The notes: generated by a model not told the origin, from the letters alone. DNA of 64,000 bases from Chytriomyces cf. hyalinus JEL632 (GCA_025435555.1 JAIWWG010000027.1:124001-188000), one strand, 5' to 3'; counted from the first letter of the stretch, positions 49,148 to 61,414 are shown. Numbers and translations are program-made.

Positions 49148-50742
49148 ATGCTCGCATCATTGCCGCACGAACTCCTCGCGCAAATAGCATCACACATGCA
49201 TTGCAAGCAATCCCTGCTGCACTTGGCATGCAGCAACAGAGCGCTTCTTTCGGCGTCTGCTCCGGTACTTTGATTTCAGTCCTCCTTCTTAAGGGGAAAC
49301 ACAACACGCTAAGCACTCTCAACTACCCCCACCAGGTTCTGTGGCACCGCCCACGCTTGTCGCCACTCGTGTCGCTGAGTGCGTGGCGCCGCTTCTTGGA
49401 CGCTATTGCGGCATCGAACACGGGCTTGACTGCATGCAACTACGCGTCATTCGTGCACTGCGTCGAGGATCTCGGGCTGTGCATCGGCGCCGAGGACGCG
49501 TGCGAGACGCAGCAAGATGAGAATGCGTGTCTGTATGCGTACCCTTCAAAGACTGATTTGCTCGAACGACACGATTCAAAATTTATCAAGGAGCATTCTG
49601 ACCTGGATTTGGAATCCACCTCAAACTCGCTCAAACAAGAATTGCCTCCAGACCTCGTCTGCGAATCAGCCTCAGCCCCTGAATCCATCATCCCTGAGCA
49701 GTCATGCCTCATCCGTCGCGTCCACCTCTTCATACCCGGTACTGCTGAGTTTATCATGGCACACCCCACTGAGTCGCTGCATTACGCCTTATCCCTGCTA
49801 CTCACGCACTGCCCAAACATCCAATCGCTCAACATCCAGCTACCCCTCCCACCCACCACAACCCCATTCCCATTGAAACTCTCGCTCCTCCCTTCCCTGA
49901 CAATCCTCCACATATCCACCCGCGTGACAAACGCAGTATTTGAATTCATCTTTGACAACCCGACCCTCCCCACACGGCTGCACACTTTGAAACTACAACG
50001 CTTGGAACTGTACAATGAATCTCTCCTCTCAATGCACCTGCTCACATGTCTTAACAAGAACTCTCTTAAGACGCTCATCTTGCCCAGTCCGTCTCCTCCA
50101 TCCCGCAGCATGACAAGCCAGCTCTTTTCGACCGCAAGCTCGCACCATCGGACACGGCCTCCCCGCCGCGACACGCGACCACGCATGACGTACTCGGCTG
50201 TCATCCCACTCCTCGACCATTTCTCACACCTCATGCATGTGGATGTCTCCAATGCAGTTCCTTCATTGGACATGGACCACAGCAACAGCAACACTCTTGA
50301 CAATGAAGACACCGCGTCACCCCTCTTATCCGCAATCTCAAAACTATGCCACATCACCAAACTCACATTAAGCATATCACGTGCAGGCGGTGTCTCGGTG
50401 CAAGCATTATGCAGTATGGTACTCCCGAAACTTTCCAACCTACAAGTTCTCACGCTGAAGGCTACCACCGACACGCGTGACTATACTGGCGATTCAACCG
50501 TCGAAGAGGAAGAAATCATGGATATGCCCGTGTTCTGGGCAGGCGGTGGTGGTGGTGGTGGTGGTGAAAATGGGATGAAGCGGCTTGTTTTGGTCGGGTT
50601 GGATTTTGTCAGAGGTGGGGAGGGAGTGATGCGGAGTTACTACAGTTGTGCTGGTGGAGATTTGGGGATGGTTGCTGAGTTTCGTATGCGCTTTGAAAGA
50701 GTGCATGGGGATCGCGTGCAGCTTTCGATTTTGAATTGGTAG
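49148..50742 (+). CDS. F-box protein with leucine-rich repeats
   Basis: Two exons (49148-49264 and 49336-50742) give 507 residues. The N-terminus is an F-box: LPHELLAQIASHM, then LLHLACSNRALLSA, and VLWHRP across the exon junction. It should bind Skp1 in an SCF ubiquitin ligase. Downstream are leucine-rich segments resembling LRRs (IQSLNIQLPLPP, LTILHISTRVTNAVFEFI, LHTLKLQRLELYNESLL, NSLKTLILPSP), probably the substrate-binding part. A run of glycines (GGGGGGGGENG) lies near the end. The substrate is unknown. Confidence 0.82.
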
Positions 50743-51203
50743 AGAGACATTGTGTTCCGTAATTACATAACACCCACTGGCAAAGTGTGGAACCAGGGGA
50801 ACCAGGTTTTATGTTTCAACTCATAACAAACACCAAAGAAAACTAAGATGTGAATGAGGAATCGCCGACACGTTGTGGAACCAGGGGAACCAGGTTTTAT
50901 GTTTCAACTCATAACAAACACCAAAGAAAACTAAGATGTGAATGAGGAATCGCCGACACGGTCTTCCCACTCGGATTCTCCGACTGGGTCGAATGGTCAG
51001 CCTATTCTGTCGCTGCCTGGAAGTGGGACTGGCGATGCGGCTATGACTGGAGCGTTGACGGCGTTGCCAGAGTACAGTGGTGCATTGAGGTGCTGTTACC
51101 TACATAATTTATTTGAACAGAGACCGGGAACGAAAAACCAGAAACAAAAAACTGCGAAGAGTCAAACCAAGAAAAGTAAAAAAAGAAACATCAAATATAA
51201 AAT
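50743..51203. other. Intergenic region with an 88-bp tandem duplication
   Basis: Lies between the F-box gene and the 3' end of the phosphatase gene (convergent). It holds the duplication and a Ser/Gly-rich open frame, both listed separately. Nothing else is recognised. Confidence 0.5.
50786..50960. repeat. Perfect tandem duplication, 88-bp period, two copies
   Basis: The unit starts TGTGGAACCAGGGGAACCAG and ends CGCCGACACG. The two copies (50786-50872 and 50874-50960) are identical over the 87 bp compared, so the event is recent or an assembly artefact. An internal GGAACCAGG near-repeat could have aided slippage. Confidence 0.95.
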
Positions 51204-51249
51204 CTACACAACCCGATTCCTCACAGCCAGACTAATCTCCCGTCTTTGA
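50938..51249 (+). CDS. Doubtful Ser/Gly-rich open frame at the end of the duplication
   Basis: An ATG at 50938 opens 103 codons. The first ~45 (for example EESPTRSSHSDSPTGSNG) look coding in composition; the rest is Lys-rich and overlaps the phosphatase 3' end. It could be the truncated tail of a lost gene or chance. No family is recognised. Confidence 0.18.
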   Translation: MNEESPTRSSHSDSPTGSNGQPILSLPGSGTGDAAMTGALTALPEYSGALRCCYLHNLFEQRPGTKNQKQKTAKSQTKKSKKRNIKYKIYTTRFLTARLISRL

Positions 51250-53842
51250 ACTTCCTCCAACTTCAACGCTTCCACAGCTCCATTTAACTCTGAAGTAACA
51301 CTGCCAACAACAAATGACCCAACTGGACTTGTGGGAAGCGCATTGAGTCTCGTGTCCACATCGAGATCCAGGTCCATATCTTCTCCAAACACTCCCAAAC
51401 TAGCTGAAGAATCGGTGTGCTCCGTAAACTTGACGGCACCTGCGCCAAAAGATCCTCTCCAACTCTCGGTGGCATTCCGCGAGTAGAATTTGTTTTGCGC
51501 AGCAAACGTTCCACCACCACCAGCACCAATCCCACTCATCATCAACAAACTATCCACAGCAGAAGCTTGAGGACTCGTAGGACTCCTCGGTGACACGAGA
51601 GAAGCATTACTCGACAATCCGTTCCCATTCAACCCGCTGGAACTTAATAAAACCGCTCCGACTTCATCCCCGCGTTTCGGGAAAGGAACAAGCAGAGGCC
51701 ATACAGCCGTTGGTACAGCACCCGCCGATTGAGTTGATAGCGGCTGTTGCTGCTGAACCACGATTTCAGGTCCAACAGACACGACCCCGCGACAACCATA
51801 ACAATACGTGGCACTTGTTTTCGTGTCTACGGGAACACTTGTGCCGCTGGCTTGCACCAATTTACCGACAATGGATTCGTTGACAAACGGCAGTTTCAGT
51901 TCTGCAGCAGATCTTGCAGCATGCGATGCATTCACAATGCACGGGTTAACATACGCGCTGAATTTGGAGTCGAGTTGCTGGTCAATCATTTTTAAAAGAA
52001 ATGAGCTGATGTTGAACGCGCTGCCTTTGGGAACACTGCTTGTGCTCGTTTGGCCTGGGCTGGTCAAGTGAGGTTTTGGGTGGCGCTTTCGCTGGTAACT
52101 TCCTGCAGCAGCTGCAACGCTGCTCCTGGAATAAGGATGGTGGATCGGTGGTGGGAGAGATGTGCTGAGTTTCGAAAGGGATTCGGTGAGACTGCTGGAT
52201 AGCTGAGATGTATGTTGGGTGCTTTCGAGAACGGGGGCTCCTGGGAAACCCGATTGCGTTGTTAAAAGAGATTGAGATAACTGGCCGACTGATTGCGATG
52301 GAGGAGTGCTGACAGTGTGCGCATAATTAACAGACTTGGTAGGGGTGGACATTTCGGAACTCCGAGGAGGCGTTGGGTATGCATTAATGGCGCTTAACGA
52401 CGATGAAAGAATGGACTTGTCCAAAGTGCTTGCATCTGCGTCTACGGGATTTTCAGACAATGTTTGCAATGGCTGTTGTAGTTGTTGTTGCAGGGGTTGT
52501 AAAAGATGCTGATTTTGCTGCTGTTTGGACAATGCAATTAAATATTCAACGAATCCTTCATAAGTAGCGCCGTTCGAGTCGGTGTTGTTGCGGCGTCTGT
52601 TTTTACCGCCCGGTTTTCGCTCCGGGACGCCAGACTCATTTGTTTCGTCAGGAATCATTCTGGTCCCTTCGGCAACGACTGTTGCGCGGCGACGGTTCTT
52701 GTGTTGAGCAAATTCAGCAACACGTGCGTCTTCGTGTGCAGGGGCAATGTCTCCACCGGGTGCATTGGATCCAATACCGCGACTGACACTTGTTGTTCTC
52801 TGTTCGCGCACTGTCACATGCCACCATCTCTCGACAAATCGCTCCTGAACCATGTTCCGGTTGTAGGCCTTTGGCTCGGGATGCAGACGGAATGGATCAA
52901 CCTGCCAGTCTGTCGAGTGAAACTGCAAAGACTGGGGTCGGTAGCGACGCAGCACCGAGATGGCTGTGACGGGATCGAACTTGTACTTGTTGATGAGGTA
53001 TATTGCAAGGAACGTTCCTGTTCGTCCCACACCTTTTAGGGTTTCCCCAAAGATAAAAAAAAAAAAGTTTAAAAAAAGAGTCACGTGGTGAGTCATTCTG
53101 AGTGCCAGGGTTTCTTTGGTGAGACGTGGACGTTACCTGCTTGGCAGTGCACAATCACTTTCTTGCCTGCGCTGATTGTGGCCGCAGACTCCTTGAGGAA
53201 GATGTCGATCTGCTCGAAGCGAGGCACGGAGCCGTCAGGGATCGGTAGGAAGAGAACGGACATGCCCTCAGACGCTGAGTTGGCATCCACCGCAACATCT
53301 CGGAACAAATCCACGTCATACACTTCATCGACGTGTGCGCATTTTGCACAGGATCCATCATACTCGGCGGATGAGGTTAACGCGGTCTCACCGCCCGTCC
53401 CCAAATCGTCCCACACAGATGAAGCACCAAAAAGAAGGTCGCCGTCGCCGAGAGTACGCACATGTTTGCGTGGTGGTGAGACAGGGCTCTCAGTCAGATT
53501 AACCACCAAACCAACCCCCGCATCTCGAAAAGCCTTCCAGTGCTTCCGCTCCGTCGGCGCCGAACAACCACCAATCATGCTATCACTGTCGATCCAGCTA
53601 AAGTGCCAAGGAAGGTTGCTCGAATTGGGGTTGTTCGCATTCAGTGTTTGGAGTCCTTCCGCCTGATTCAATCCTTCAACGTGACTTTGTCCTTCTTGTA
53701 CGTATCCGTTCATTGGATAGTTCCGCAGAGGGGGATCGGGGAGTTGCGTGGCTGCGAGTGGAGAACCGCCGGTCTGGATGTGTCTGAGCGCATAAGCAAT
53801 GACCGCATCGTCCGTGCGTCCATCCACCATCACTGACTGCAT
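51204..53842 (-). CDS. DUSP23-like dual-specificity phosphatase with a long C-terminal extension
   Basis: Two exons (53842-53137 and 53032-51204) give 844 residues. The phosphatase domain is N-terminal: LPWHFSWIDSDSMIGGCSAP, VNLTESPVSPP, FLPIPDGSVPRFEQIDIFL, then the active site HCQAG-VGRTGTFLA, where the intron falls inside the signature (catalytic Cys and Arg present). SVLRRYRPQSLQ follows, as in DUSP23. Between the N-terminal part and the catalytic loop is an acidic insert with CAKCAHVDEVYD. The ~550-residue C-terminal tail is Ser/Gln-rich, contains a basic patch (KNRRRNNTD), and matches no known domain. Substrate and location are unknown. Confidence 0.88.
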
Positions 53843-54217
53843 GTGCGATTCCGATCGATACTCTCTCTGCGTGGGCTGCTTGCGTATGGTTGTGGGTGTT
53901 GCTATTGAGTTTTGGGCGGGGAAGTTGAAACAAAAATTTGAAGAAAAAGAAAGACAAAAAAGATATGAGCTGGTGTGGTCCCCTCGCCACCCAAAATGGG
54001 ATTTCTTTCGTGACAGCTTTTTTAATAATTACTGCGAGATGGGCGCATGTCCCCTGCGACTTTTCGCTCGCACTTTCAGGCCCAACTCGTACTTTGAAAT
54101 GCCGTCGATCGGCGCCCTTCATCGAGTTCTGGGGCGCACAAATTTCAAATTTATACAAACAACATAAAATGCAAAGAAAATGATGAAACAATGAAAAGCA
54201 AAAACACACACAAACTA
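53843..54217. other. Intergenic region upstream of the phosphatase gene
   Basis: 375 bp between the phosphatase start and the 3' end of the next minus-strand gene. It should hold the phosphatase promoter. No gene or motif is supported. Confidence 0.4.
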
Positions 54218-56103
54218 TCACAGCGTCTGCAGCACACTCAAAACTAACCCCACAAACACACTCCCGCTCCCACCTACATCCAACACTGCCATGTCAATCC
54301 CATCCAAAACTTTCCCAACCCATGCAGGAACCTCATTCTGCCCTTGCACACCCCCCAACGTCCACTGATTCAACTCGACTCGATTTTCTCCAAAAATTCC
54401 TTCCGCAGCATTTGCCGAAGATGCAATCAAACTCCCAACTTTCGATTCCAAAGTCCCACTGCCACGAACAGCCTTCAACGCGTCACTCAAAAACACGCTG
54501 ATGCCTCCACTGCCACCACCACGTGCATTACTCCCACCACCACCACTACTTGATGCCAGTTGTGAAATAACAAGCGGAACGCGGAAAATCGTATCCCGCA
54601 AAGTCAGCCCAACTTTCGGAATCTGCACAACCGCTGCATCTTGTCCATTCACTTGAACCCGAAATTGCATGTTCATCAACGCTGGGAATGCAATAGGACT
54701 TCCTTGATTCTCAGTGCTCGTCTCGTTTCTGAAAAACAGTTGCATATTCACACTCGTAGCCACAGCACCGTCATTCACTCGCGCCATGTCTGTAGTCGTG
54801 TTTGAAACAAACGGTGGCACATCCGTAGACACATCGGCACCCGCTCCAGTGACATCAAACAGTCTCTGCAAATGAACCACATTCTCCAAACGCAGACTCG
54901 ACATTTTAAACACGCGTGCAACCGTCACATCCGCTGTACATACACACTTGATAAAAGGCATCTCGTCACTCATTGAACTATTGCCACCATTTCCAACCCC
55001 AGCACGGCTTAATACACTCGCAACACGCGACCACTGTCCCGCATCCACAACCTGCACATCCGTGTCCGTAGCATTCATTCGCAAAACGCCATTCTCGAGT
55101 GTAATTTCGGACGGAAGGTTACGGATTTGGAGCAACGGATGCCATGCCGTGTCGTTCATGGTTGAGTTTACAGTTGCGGGCCACATGATTTCAAATTGCC
55201 ATAGAGAGTTGTTTGAGAAATGGGCTGGGACGTTGAGCGGGATTGAGAAGCCAGTTTTTCGCATGGCTACAGATGCAATGATGCCCGTGGATGTTAAATT
55301 TGTTACAGAGAAAAGTGTAATGCCGTAGAGCGCGTCTTTTGAGCCTGTGTGTCGTTGTTTTTTTGTGACGCAGAAATTGGGCAAGTTAGCAACTCAGAAT
55401 ACCGCACACACGCGCGGAGCACAAAATGAGAATAAAACATACGTGACAAGTCTCCATTAGCAAACACGTTTTGAATCAGCCGCGGCAACCCAACCTTCCA
55501 AAACAACAAAATCCCAACAACCACGCTCAAAAAAACAGCCACACATATCCCGAGCGCCAACCGAAACCGCCGATTTGTTTTCAAATTCCAGACAGTTTTC
55601 AACCATCGGCTTTTCAGACTTCCAGAGACTGGGTTATCCGTCAGCGGGACCGTGTCACTTCCTTTTCCAAGCTCACGAACGCTGATGGGACTTGGAGCTT
55701 TTGCCAAGAGAGCAGAACGCGTAAGAGACCGCTGTGGTGACGGTGTTTTCGAGTCACGCGATTCCAAAGGGTAATATTCTTCGAGATAGGCTTCCGGGTC
55801 ATAGTTTGGGGGTGGAGAGATGGAATCTTGCGGCGGGCAAGTTGTTGCGCCGCCGGGTAGCGTCATGGATTGTTGCGGTTCAAGGACAGGTGACTCTGCG
55901 CATTGGATGTTTGAGATGGAAGAAGACGGGGCCGGGGAAGCTGCGAGTACAAATTTAGAGACATGCTTTAGGGCAGGTCGGGGTGGTGGTAGCGCATTTG
56001 ATTGTCTAAAGACGGCGTGCGAGTCAAAGTCAATGAGATCGCTTCGTGTTTTGCGATTGGTGATTGCAGATGCCGGTGAGGCTGTTGATGGAGCAGTATC
56101 CAT
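54218..56103 (-). CDS. LEA2/DUF3712-like type II membrane protein
   Basis: Two exons (56103-55443 and 55344-54218) give 595 residues. A cytosolic Ser/Pro-rich N-terminus (about 190 residues) includes a PPxY-type motif (SPPPNYDPEAYLEEYYPL). A basic stretch (KTNRRFR) precedes a single transmembrane helix (ALGICVAVFLSVVVGILLFW). The extracytosolic part has LFSVTNLTSTGIIASVAM-type beta strands and many N-glycosylation sites (NNS, NST, NDT, NAT), as in fungal DUF3712 / LEA2-type proteins. Function unknown; vacuolar or plasma-membrane placement is possible. The frame continues upstream to 56400, so a longer N-terminus is an alternative. Confidence 0.65.
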
Positions 56104-56503
56104 GTTTTGGCTGTTAGTTTGAGGAAAGTTGAAAACGGGCGGTGCGATTGCATGGATGTGGCTGTTTTTGATGTTGGTTGTTGAAAGGAGCGGGTTGATG
56201 AAAAACCAGGGGCGGCATTTTTGGCTTCTTTTTTTTGTCCACCCAACCGGTTCACAACGAGCAAGGGCACTCGGAATTCCGCCACAAGTACGATGTTGAC
56301 AAGAGTGCATGTCTTGCAAAGATTCTTTCATCCAACTTTCCTCAAGCTGGGCGACAAGGCGGTCACTAAAATAGGCTGCGGACATGGAACACAGATTCAT
56401 TCAACAAAAACACATAACCGACGTTCGTCGCAACGAAATCTCTCTGCCGTCCGAAATTACCAAAAATAAAAAAAACAACGTATTCATATTTTTTTTTGTT
56501 TTG
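56104..56503. other. Intergenic region between the DUF3712-like and DNAJC8-like genes
   Basis: 400 bp. Minus-strand frame open from 56400 may extend the DUF3712-like protein. Otherwise promoter and 3' UTR; nothing else is supported. Confidence 0.4.
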
Positions 56504-57315
56504 TTATCCCAACAATTCAGGCCCATCAGCCTTCCTCTTCTTTTTCTTGGTCGCATCCCCCTTTTTCAAAAACTTTCGCCAATCTCCCACCCGCTCCTCC
56601 CTCCCCTTTTCCCACTCCTTGTCTGCATCCATTTTCCGTTTCCGTTCATTGAGCATACGGGCTTCTTCTTCATTTTTTCGCTCCACTTCGTTTTTGAGCC
56701 GGAGTCCATCGCGTTTTCCTTGATCCGTCAAGAGACGGCGTGTTTCCACTTTTACACTGGCCAGCAGAATGTTAAACTCTTGTGCTGATTTGGAAGGGTC
56801 CGGAAGAATTGCATCTGCCGTTGAGCTGGATGTGGGTTTGATGAGGTTTTTGCGCTTAAAGACTTGAATTCGAGCTTCGCCTAATGCCACAAGCACAAAA
56901 TAAAAATAAAAAAATAAAAAAAAGAAATGATGACTTGTTAATGAATGCTCCTTCGTCTGGCTGGGGGGCTTCTGAAACGAAAAAAAAAAAAGGACTTACC
57001 CACAAGTCCCAGCAACCAAGTCCTTTTCCCTTCTTCCATCAACTCACTCTCCGCCTTTTTAAGCATCTCGAAAGCATCCTGGGCGCGCGGGTGTTTACAC
57101 TTGTCTGGATGCAGAAGCAGCGACTTTTTCCTGTAGTTTGCCCGAATATCCTTCTCCTCAAGCTTGCCCAGCAGCCATGGTCGTGAATCGAGGTCGAGGA
57201 CTTCAAGCGGGTTGGCCGTCTTGTCTGCAAGAGAAAGGATACGCTCGGCTTCCTGGTCCTGCGTGAAGGCGTTGGCTTCGACGCGGAGGTATGTGTCTAT
57301 GTTGAACTGAGCCAT
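56504..57315 (-). CDS. DNAJC8/Spf31-like J-domain protein
   Basis: Nuclear J proteins of this family associate with the spliceosome. Exon 1 from 57315 reads MAQFNIDTYLRVEANAF, PLEVLDLD, then the J domain with KKSLLLHPDKCKHPRAQDAF, whose HPD triad drives Hsp70 ATPase stimulation, and ESELMEEGKRTWLLGLVG. Exon 2 is charged coiled coil (EVERKNEEEARMLNERKRK, EWEKGREERVGDW) ending in a basic tail (KKKKRKADGPELLG). Two exons, about 235 residues, fit DNAJC8 in length and order. Hsp70 partner and splicing role are by family. Confidence 0.88.
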
Positions 57316-57420
57316 TATTTTTTTTTACATAAAAATGTCTTTTTTATTTACGCTTTCATTTTAAATAAATAATTAAACAGTGGGATATTTTTGTGCCACA
57401 CTTTTTTTGCAGACTCTCTC

Positions 57421-58063
57421 TCACAATACCAGCATCCCAACTACTCCGAGCAACAGCGGAACCAGTCCCAGGTTAGAGACAGCATCACTAAACGCAGGTG
57501 CAGATCTCACAGTTGGAATCGGGGAGGATCCTGCTCCCGCGCCACCAAGTCCACCAACGGTTGCGCAAGTGGCGGCGATTGTAGACAACACAGTCGAGTT
57601 GCAAGAAACCGAGCATGTGCTAATGAGGTTTCGGTTCTTTTGCTGGGAGAGGAAGATGTCAAAACAATTTGGATGGTCTCAGTCAAGGTCTTTTTATACA
57701 ACTTACACACAGCGCGACAGCTTCGTCACTGAGAGATGAGCTTGAATCTATATTAAGCTGCTCCATCAACGCCGGTAGCTGTGTAAGACATCCAGTTGCA
57801 CACGGAGTCAGCGAGAGAATCAGAGATTCAATGTTGAGGTCTGCTGAAGGGGACGAAGTGGGGACGGGAGGTTGGACAGCAGTCTGAATGGATCTTAAAG
57901 GAGCAGCACTGCTGATGACGGATACTGCTGCCATGTTGGATGGAACTTCTGCGACAGATTCGAGAGGGGATGGGTTGCTTGCGACAGGAGCATCAAGAGA
58001 CGCGCTCTGGGCAATGACCAAGACGGTCGCGAGGCAGAGAGAGAGGACGCGGGCAGAGAGCAT
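57421..58063 (-). CDS. CFEM-like cysteine-rich secreted / GPI-type protein
   Basis: Two exons (58063-57707 and 57642-57421) give 192 residues. A signal peptide is clear (MLSARVLSLCLATVLVIAQS). A Ser/Pro-rich stretch follows, then a cysteine module: CATGCLTQLPALMEQL, ALC at the exon end, and CSVSC..ATC in exon 2. Six Cys remain, fewer than the eight of canonical CFEM domains, so the assignment is tentative. The end is Gly/Ala/Ser-rich with a hydrophobic tail (LGLVPLLLGVVGMLVL), typical of a GPI-anchor signal. Probably a cell-surface protein. Confidence 0.6.
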
Positions 58064-58376
58064 ATCGGGACAGCTGTGGGGGTTGATAGTTTTTGTTTGT
58101 GTTTGGAGTAGGTGGATGGATGAATGGGGTTTGGCCTTTTAAGCGGGTATGGTAAGTAGACCCGCCCTTTGGCGGGAACATACACGTCCAAAGAGAGGGA
58201 CGGCAGCAAACAGAACAGATGACACCACCACCCACCCCATGAGGCTGTTTGACAGAGACAGAGAAAGAAGCACAAAACAGTTCAGTGACGAGTGGTGGTT
58301 AGTAATCTCATAAATAAATAAATAAAAATATATTCCATTTATATATATTATAAATATTTATATTAATCAAAAAGAC
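58064..58376. promoter_or_regulatory. Divergent promoter region with an A/T-rich block before kinase 1
   Basis: 313 bp between the CFEM-like gene and kinase 1 start codons. Just before the kinase start, 58311-58372 is nearly pure A/T (AAATAAATAAATAAAAATAT, TATATATATTATAAATATT), a strong promoter-like feature. No factor is named. Confidence 0.45.
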
Positions 58377-60957
58377 ATGTCCGCAACAACACCACCAGCA
58401 TCCGATCCACCACCTCCAGCTGCTGCTGTCGCTGTCCCACGTGCTGGACGATCCACATTCGGTCCATACAAGCTGCAGCGCACCCTTGGAGAGGGTCAGT
58501 TTGGAAAGGTCAAACTGGCCTCCGACACACGCACCAAGAGGATGGTCCGATACCCTCTCACTCCTTCACATCCCCAACCCCACATCACTAACGCTTGCAG
58601 TTACCCTAAAGGTCGCCATCAAGTTCCTCAAGAAGACCCGTGTCCGTGATCTGGCAGACAGGCAAAAAGTCATGCGTGAGATTGCAATGCTGCAGATGCT
58701 TGACCATCCATTCGTTGTCTCACTGCTCGAGGTGGTCGAAACGGGCTCATACATTGGCCTTGTGCTTGAATATGCACCAGGTGAATCTTGCACTCAGAAC
58801 TCTCTCTCTCATACAGATGGATGACTAACTCATTCTTTTACCCCAATCACAACCAACTCCCTCTCAAATCTGAACTTGATCTACAACTCATGCTTCCGTA
58901 TGATCGATTCAGGCGGTGAGCTGTTTCATCATATCATGGCGCAACCGTCGGGCCACCTCGCAGAGTCAGATGGCCGCAAGTTCTTTGCGCAATTGGTTGC
59001 AGGTACTCTTAGCATCCACACATGCTTCTCTGAGACTGTGATACTTATTTCTCTCATTCAGGTGTCAGCTACATGCATTTCATGGGCATTGTTCACAGGG
59101 ATCTCAAGCTGGTGAGACAGACAGACCTTGGCGCAGAAAGACACAGAAAAATTGAATTCAAATTCATCAAGGAAAATCTCTTGCTTGGACCCGACAATAA
59201 CATTCTGATCTCGGATTTCGGATTTGCAAATACAAGCTCGGAACACATGGCGACCCAATGTGGCTCACCAAGCTACGCTGCTCCTGAACTCGTTAGCAAC
59301 TCGGTAAAGTGCCCATTTTTCTGTGCTGCTCCACTCCTATTCACAATTGAGTGGGCTCAAATCGTTCTCTTTGCTTGAGGGTTATAGGATTACGTTGGAG
59401 TTTCCGTCGATATTTGGAGCTGCGGAGTCATCTTGGTGAGCAAAAAGCATCTTTGTACCATGATTCTCAGGAAATTTGAAATATGATTTTATGTGCACAG
59501 TACGGAATGCTATGCGGATACCTGCCTTATGACGACGACCCATCAAATCCCGACTCTGAAAACATTCAGCGACTCTACCAATACATTCGCTCAACGGCTC
59601 TCACATATCCGCCTTACATTTCAAACACTGCCCGCCATTTAATGAGCATCATGCTCGTACCGAATCCACAAAATCGCGCCAAAATGTCTGATGTTTTGAG
59701 CCACACGTTGAGTGCATTTTTGTTTAAAGTTGAAATATCCTTTAGTTCAAACCGTTTTCCCAATCTGCCATCCGCCCAGCTGGCTTGCACCCGAATCTGA
59801 GATTTTGAGTCAAGAGCTGCAGCGAAGACTGGTAGGCAGCATCATCATGTTTTTGTTTATTTGTTTTCAAGTGCAGAGTGGCTTAAGGGCACAAAAAAAT
59901 GCAACAGAAACAAGTGGCGACATCATCCGCGCCAAGATTGTCGAATGAGCGTCCTTCGATTGCATCTGAACCACCGCTATCGCATACCCCCGCTGCACTC
60001 CTACAATCCAACAACTCGCACGGAAAAGCGGAATCCGAGTAAGTCGTTACCAAATCCAAAGCGATCTCCACTCATTTTTTTTTTTTCAGGAGCCCCGCGG
60101 TCCAACGAACAAACAGCGTCAGCAGCAAAATGACAAACTGGTTCTGGAGCAAATCATCATCATCATCATCATCAAACAACAACACCACCACAATCATCCC
60201 AATCCATCACAACAGCAAAAACGGCGGCAACAGCATCTTTGGAGTCGCAGTCGGAATGTCTGACACTTCCGATGCCGGCCGAACGAGTGTTTCTGCAACA
60301 ACCGACGCGAATGGAGGACGCCAGTCCTTGTCTTATTCCATCACAAACTCGGATTTCACGGATTACGGTGGTAGTCGTGAACGGAAACTTGCACTTCATT
60401 CAGGTGCACTGGATAAACGGGCGCTTTCGAGTCGAGACCCGCTTGACCTGTTGACTGATATTGAGGCAATGTTTGTGCAACGGTACAATTGGATTGTGGA
60501 AAGTAACGGATCTTCCAGTGGAGAATACAAGTTGAAAGTGAAAAAACCGCGTGGCGTAAAGATTAGCGAGTCGTCGGGGCGTGCCGGCGGCAATTCTTCT
60601 GCGGAAGAAACAATTCCAGCGAGCAACTTGGCGGATATCAAGCATGATTTGGCAAATGATCCCAAGATGGCGCAAATGTATTCGGGGTTCCCTGTTTCGC
60701 TTAAATCTAAGATTACCAAGTTTATGCAATCGTTTGGTGGTAGCAGCGCAAACAAAGGCTATGACGGACGCCAGGAATCCAGGAAATCGATTGATGTTCC
60801 TTTGAGTGCGATGGAAGAGGAAATGTCGTTTTTTGTGGAGGTGCAAAAAGTGCGAGACATGCCAGGGATGCTGGTGGTAGACTTTAGACGGAGCAAAGGG
60901 GATGTGTGGGGATTTAAACGACTATATGCGTCTGTAGTTGGGGAACTGCCATTGTAA
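58377..60957 (+). CDS. Kin4-like Ser/Thr kinase with C-terminal KA1 domain, copy 1
   Basis: CAMK-family kinase. Motifs in order: glycine loop [17 protein letters not shown] (catalytic Lys), HRDLK with [19 protein letters not shown], then [20 protein letters not shown], an insert typical of Kin4-type kinases. After [20 protein letters not shown] is a Ser-rich linker. The C-terminal ~220 residues carry a KA1 fold: [19 protein letters not shown] then [21 protein letters not shown]1 domains usually bind acidic lipids. Many introns (at least eight). By family it may act in polarity or spindle-checkpoint control, but that is inference. Copy 2 follows 232 bp downstream. Confidence 0.91.
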
Positions 60958-61189
60958 ATTTTTCACCCCCTTTCCCCCCCTTCCCCTTCCTCTGAACACA
61001 TTAGTGTGGTAAAATAAATGGGACAAAAAAAAATGCCAATTCGGCTGTTCAGGCGGCCAGGAATGAAATAAAAACCGAGTTTTGCTCAAAATTTCGTTCA
61101 ACGGGAATCCAGCCACCTTATCTTGATCTCACCCCTTGCAACCAAACCGAGCCTCGCACTAGACCCAACGCCCCCTCCCCTTCTCTCGA
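60958..61189. other. Spacer between the tandem kinase genes
   Basis: 232 bp holding the 3' end of kinase 1 and the promoter of kinase 2. C-rich near 60965-60990. No further feature. Confidence 0.4.
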
Positions 61190-61414
61190 ATGAGCTCTTC
61201 ACCGCCTACTCCGACCCCAAGTCAGAGTGAGCGCCAGACGAAGACGGCGGCGGCGCAGTCCCAGGCGCACGGCAACCACCCCTCATTTGGGCCTTACAAA
61301 CTCATTCGCACTGTTGGTGAGGGTGAATTTGGGAAAGTGAAGCTGTCGATTGACACAAGAAGCAACGATGAGGTGAAGCGGCCGCTGGGTCTGAGAAGCA
61401 CGAATGCTGACCAC

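Noticed and set aside
50786-50960. CRISPR-like repeat
   Set aside because: Only two copies, 88-bp period with no distinct spacers, eukaryotic context.
53676-54221. 181-codon minus-strand frame upstream of the phosphatase
   Set aside because: Low-complexity hydrophobic start, no domain, and it overlaps the phosphatase 5' end in another frame.
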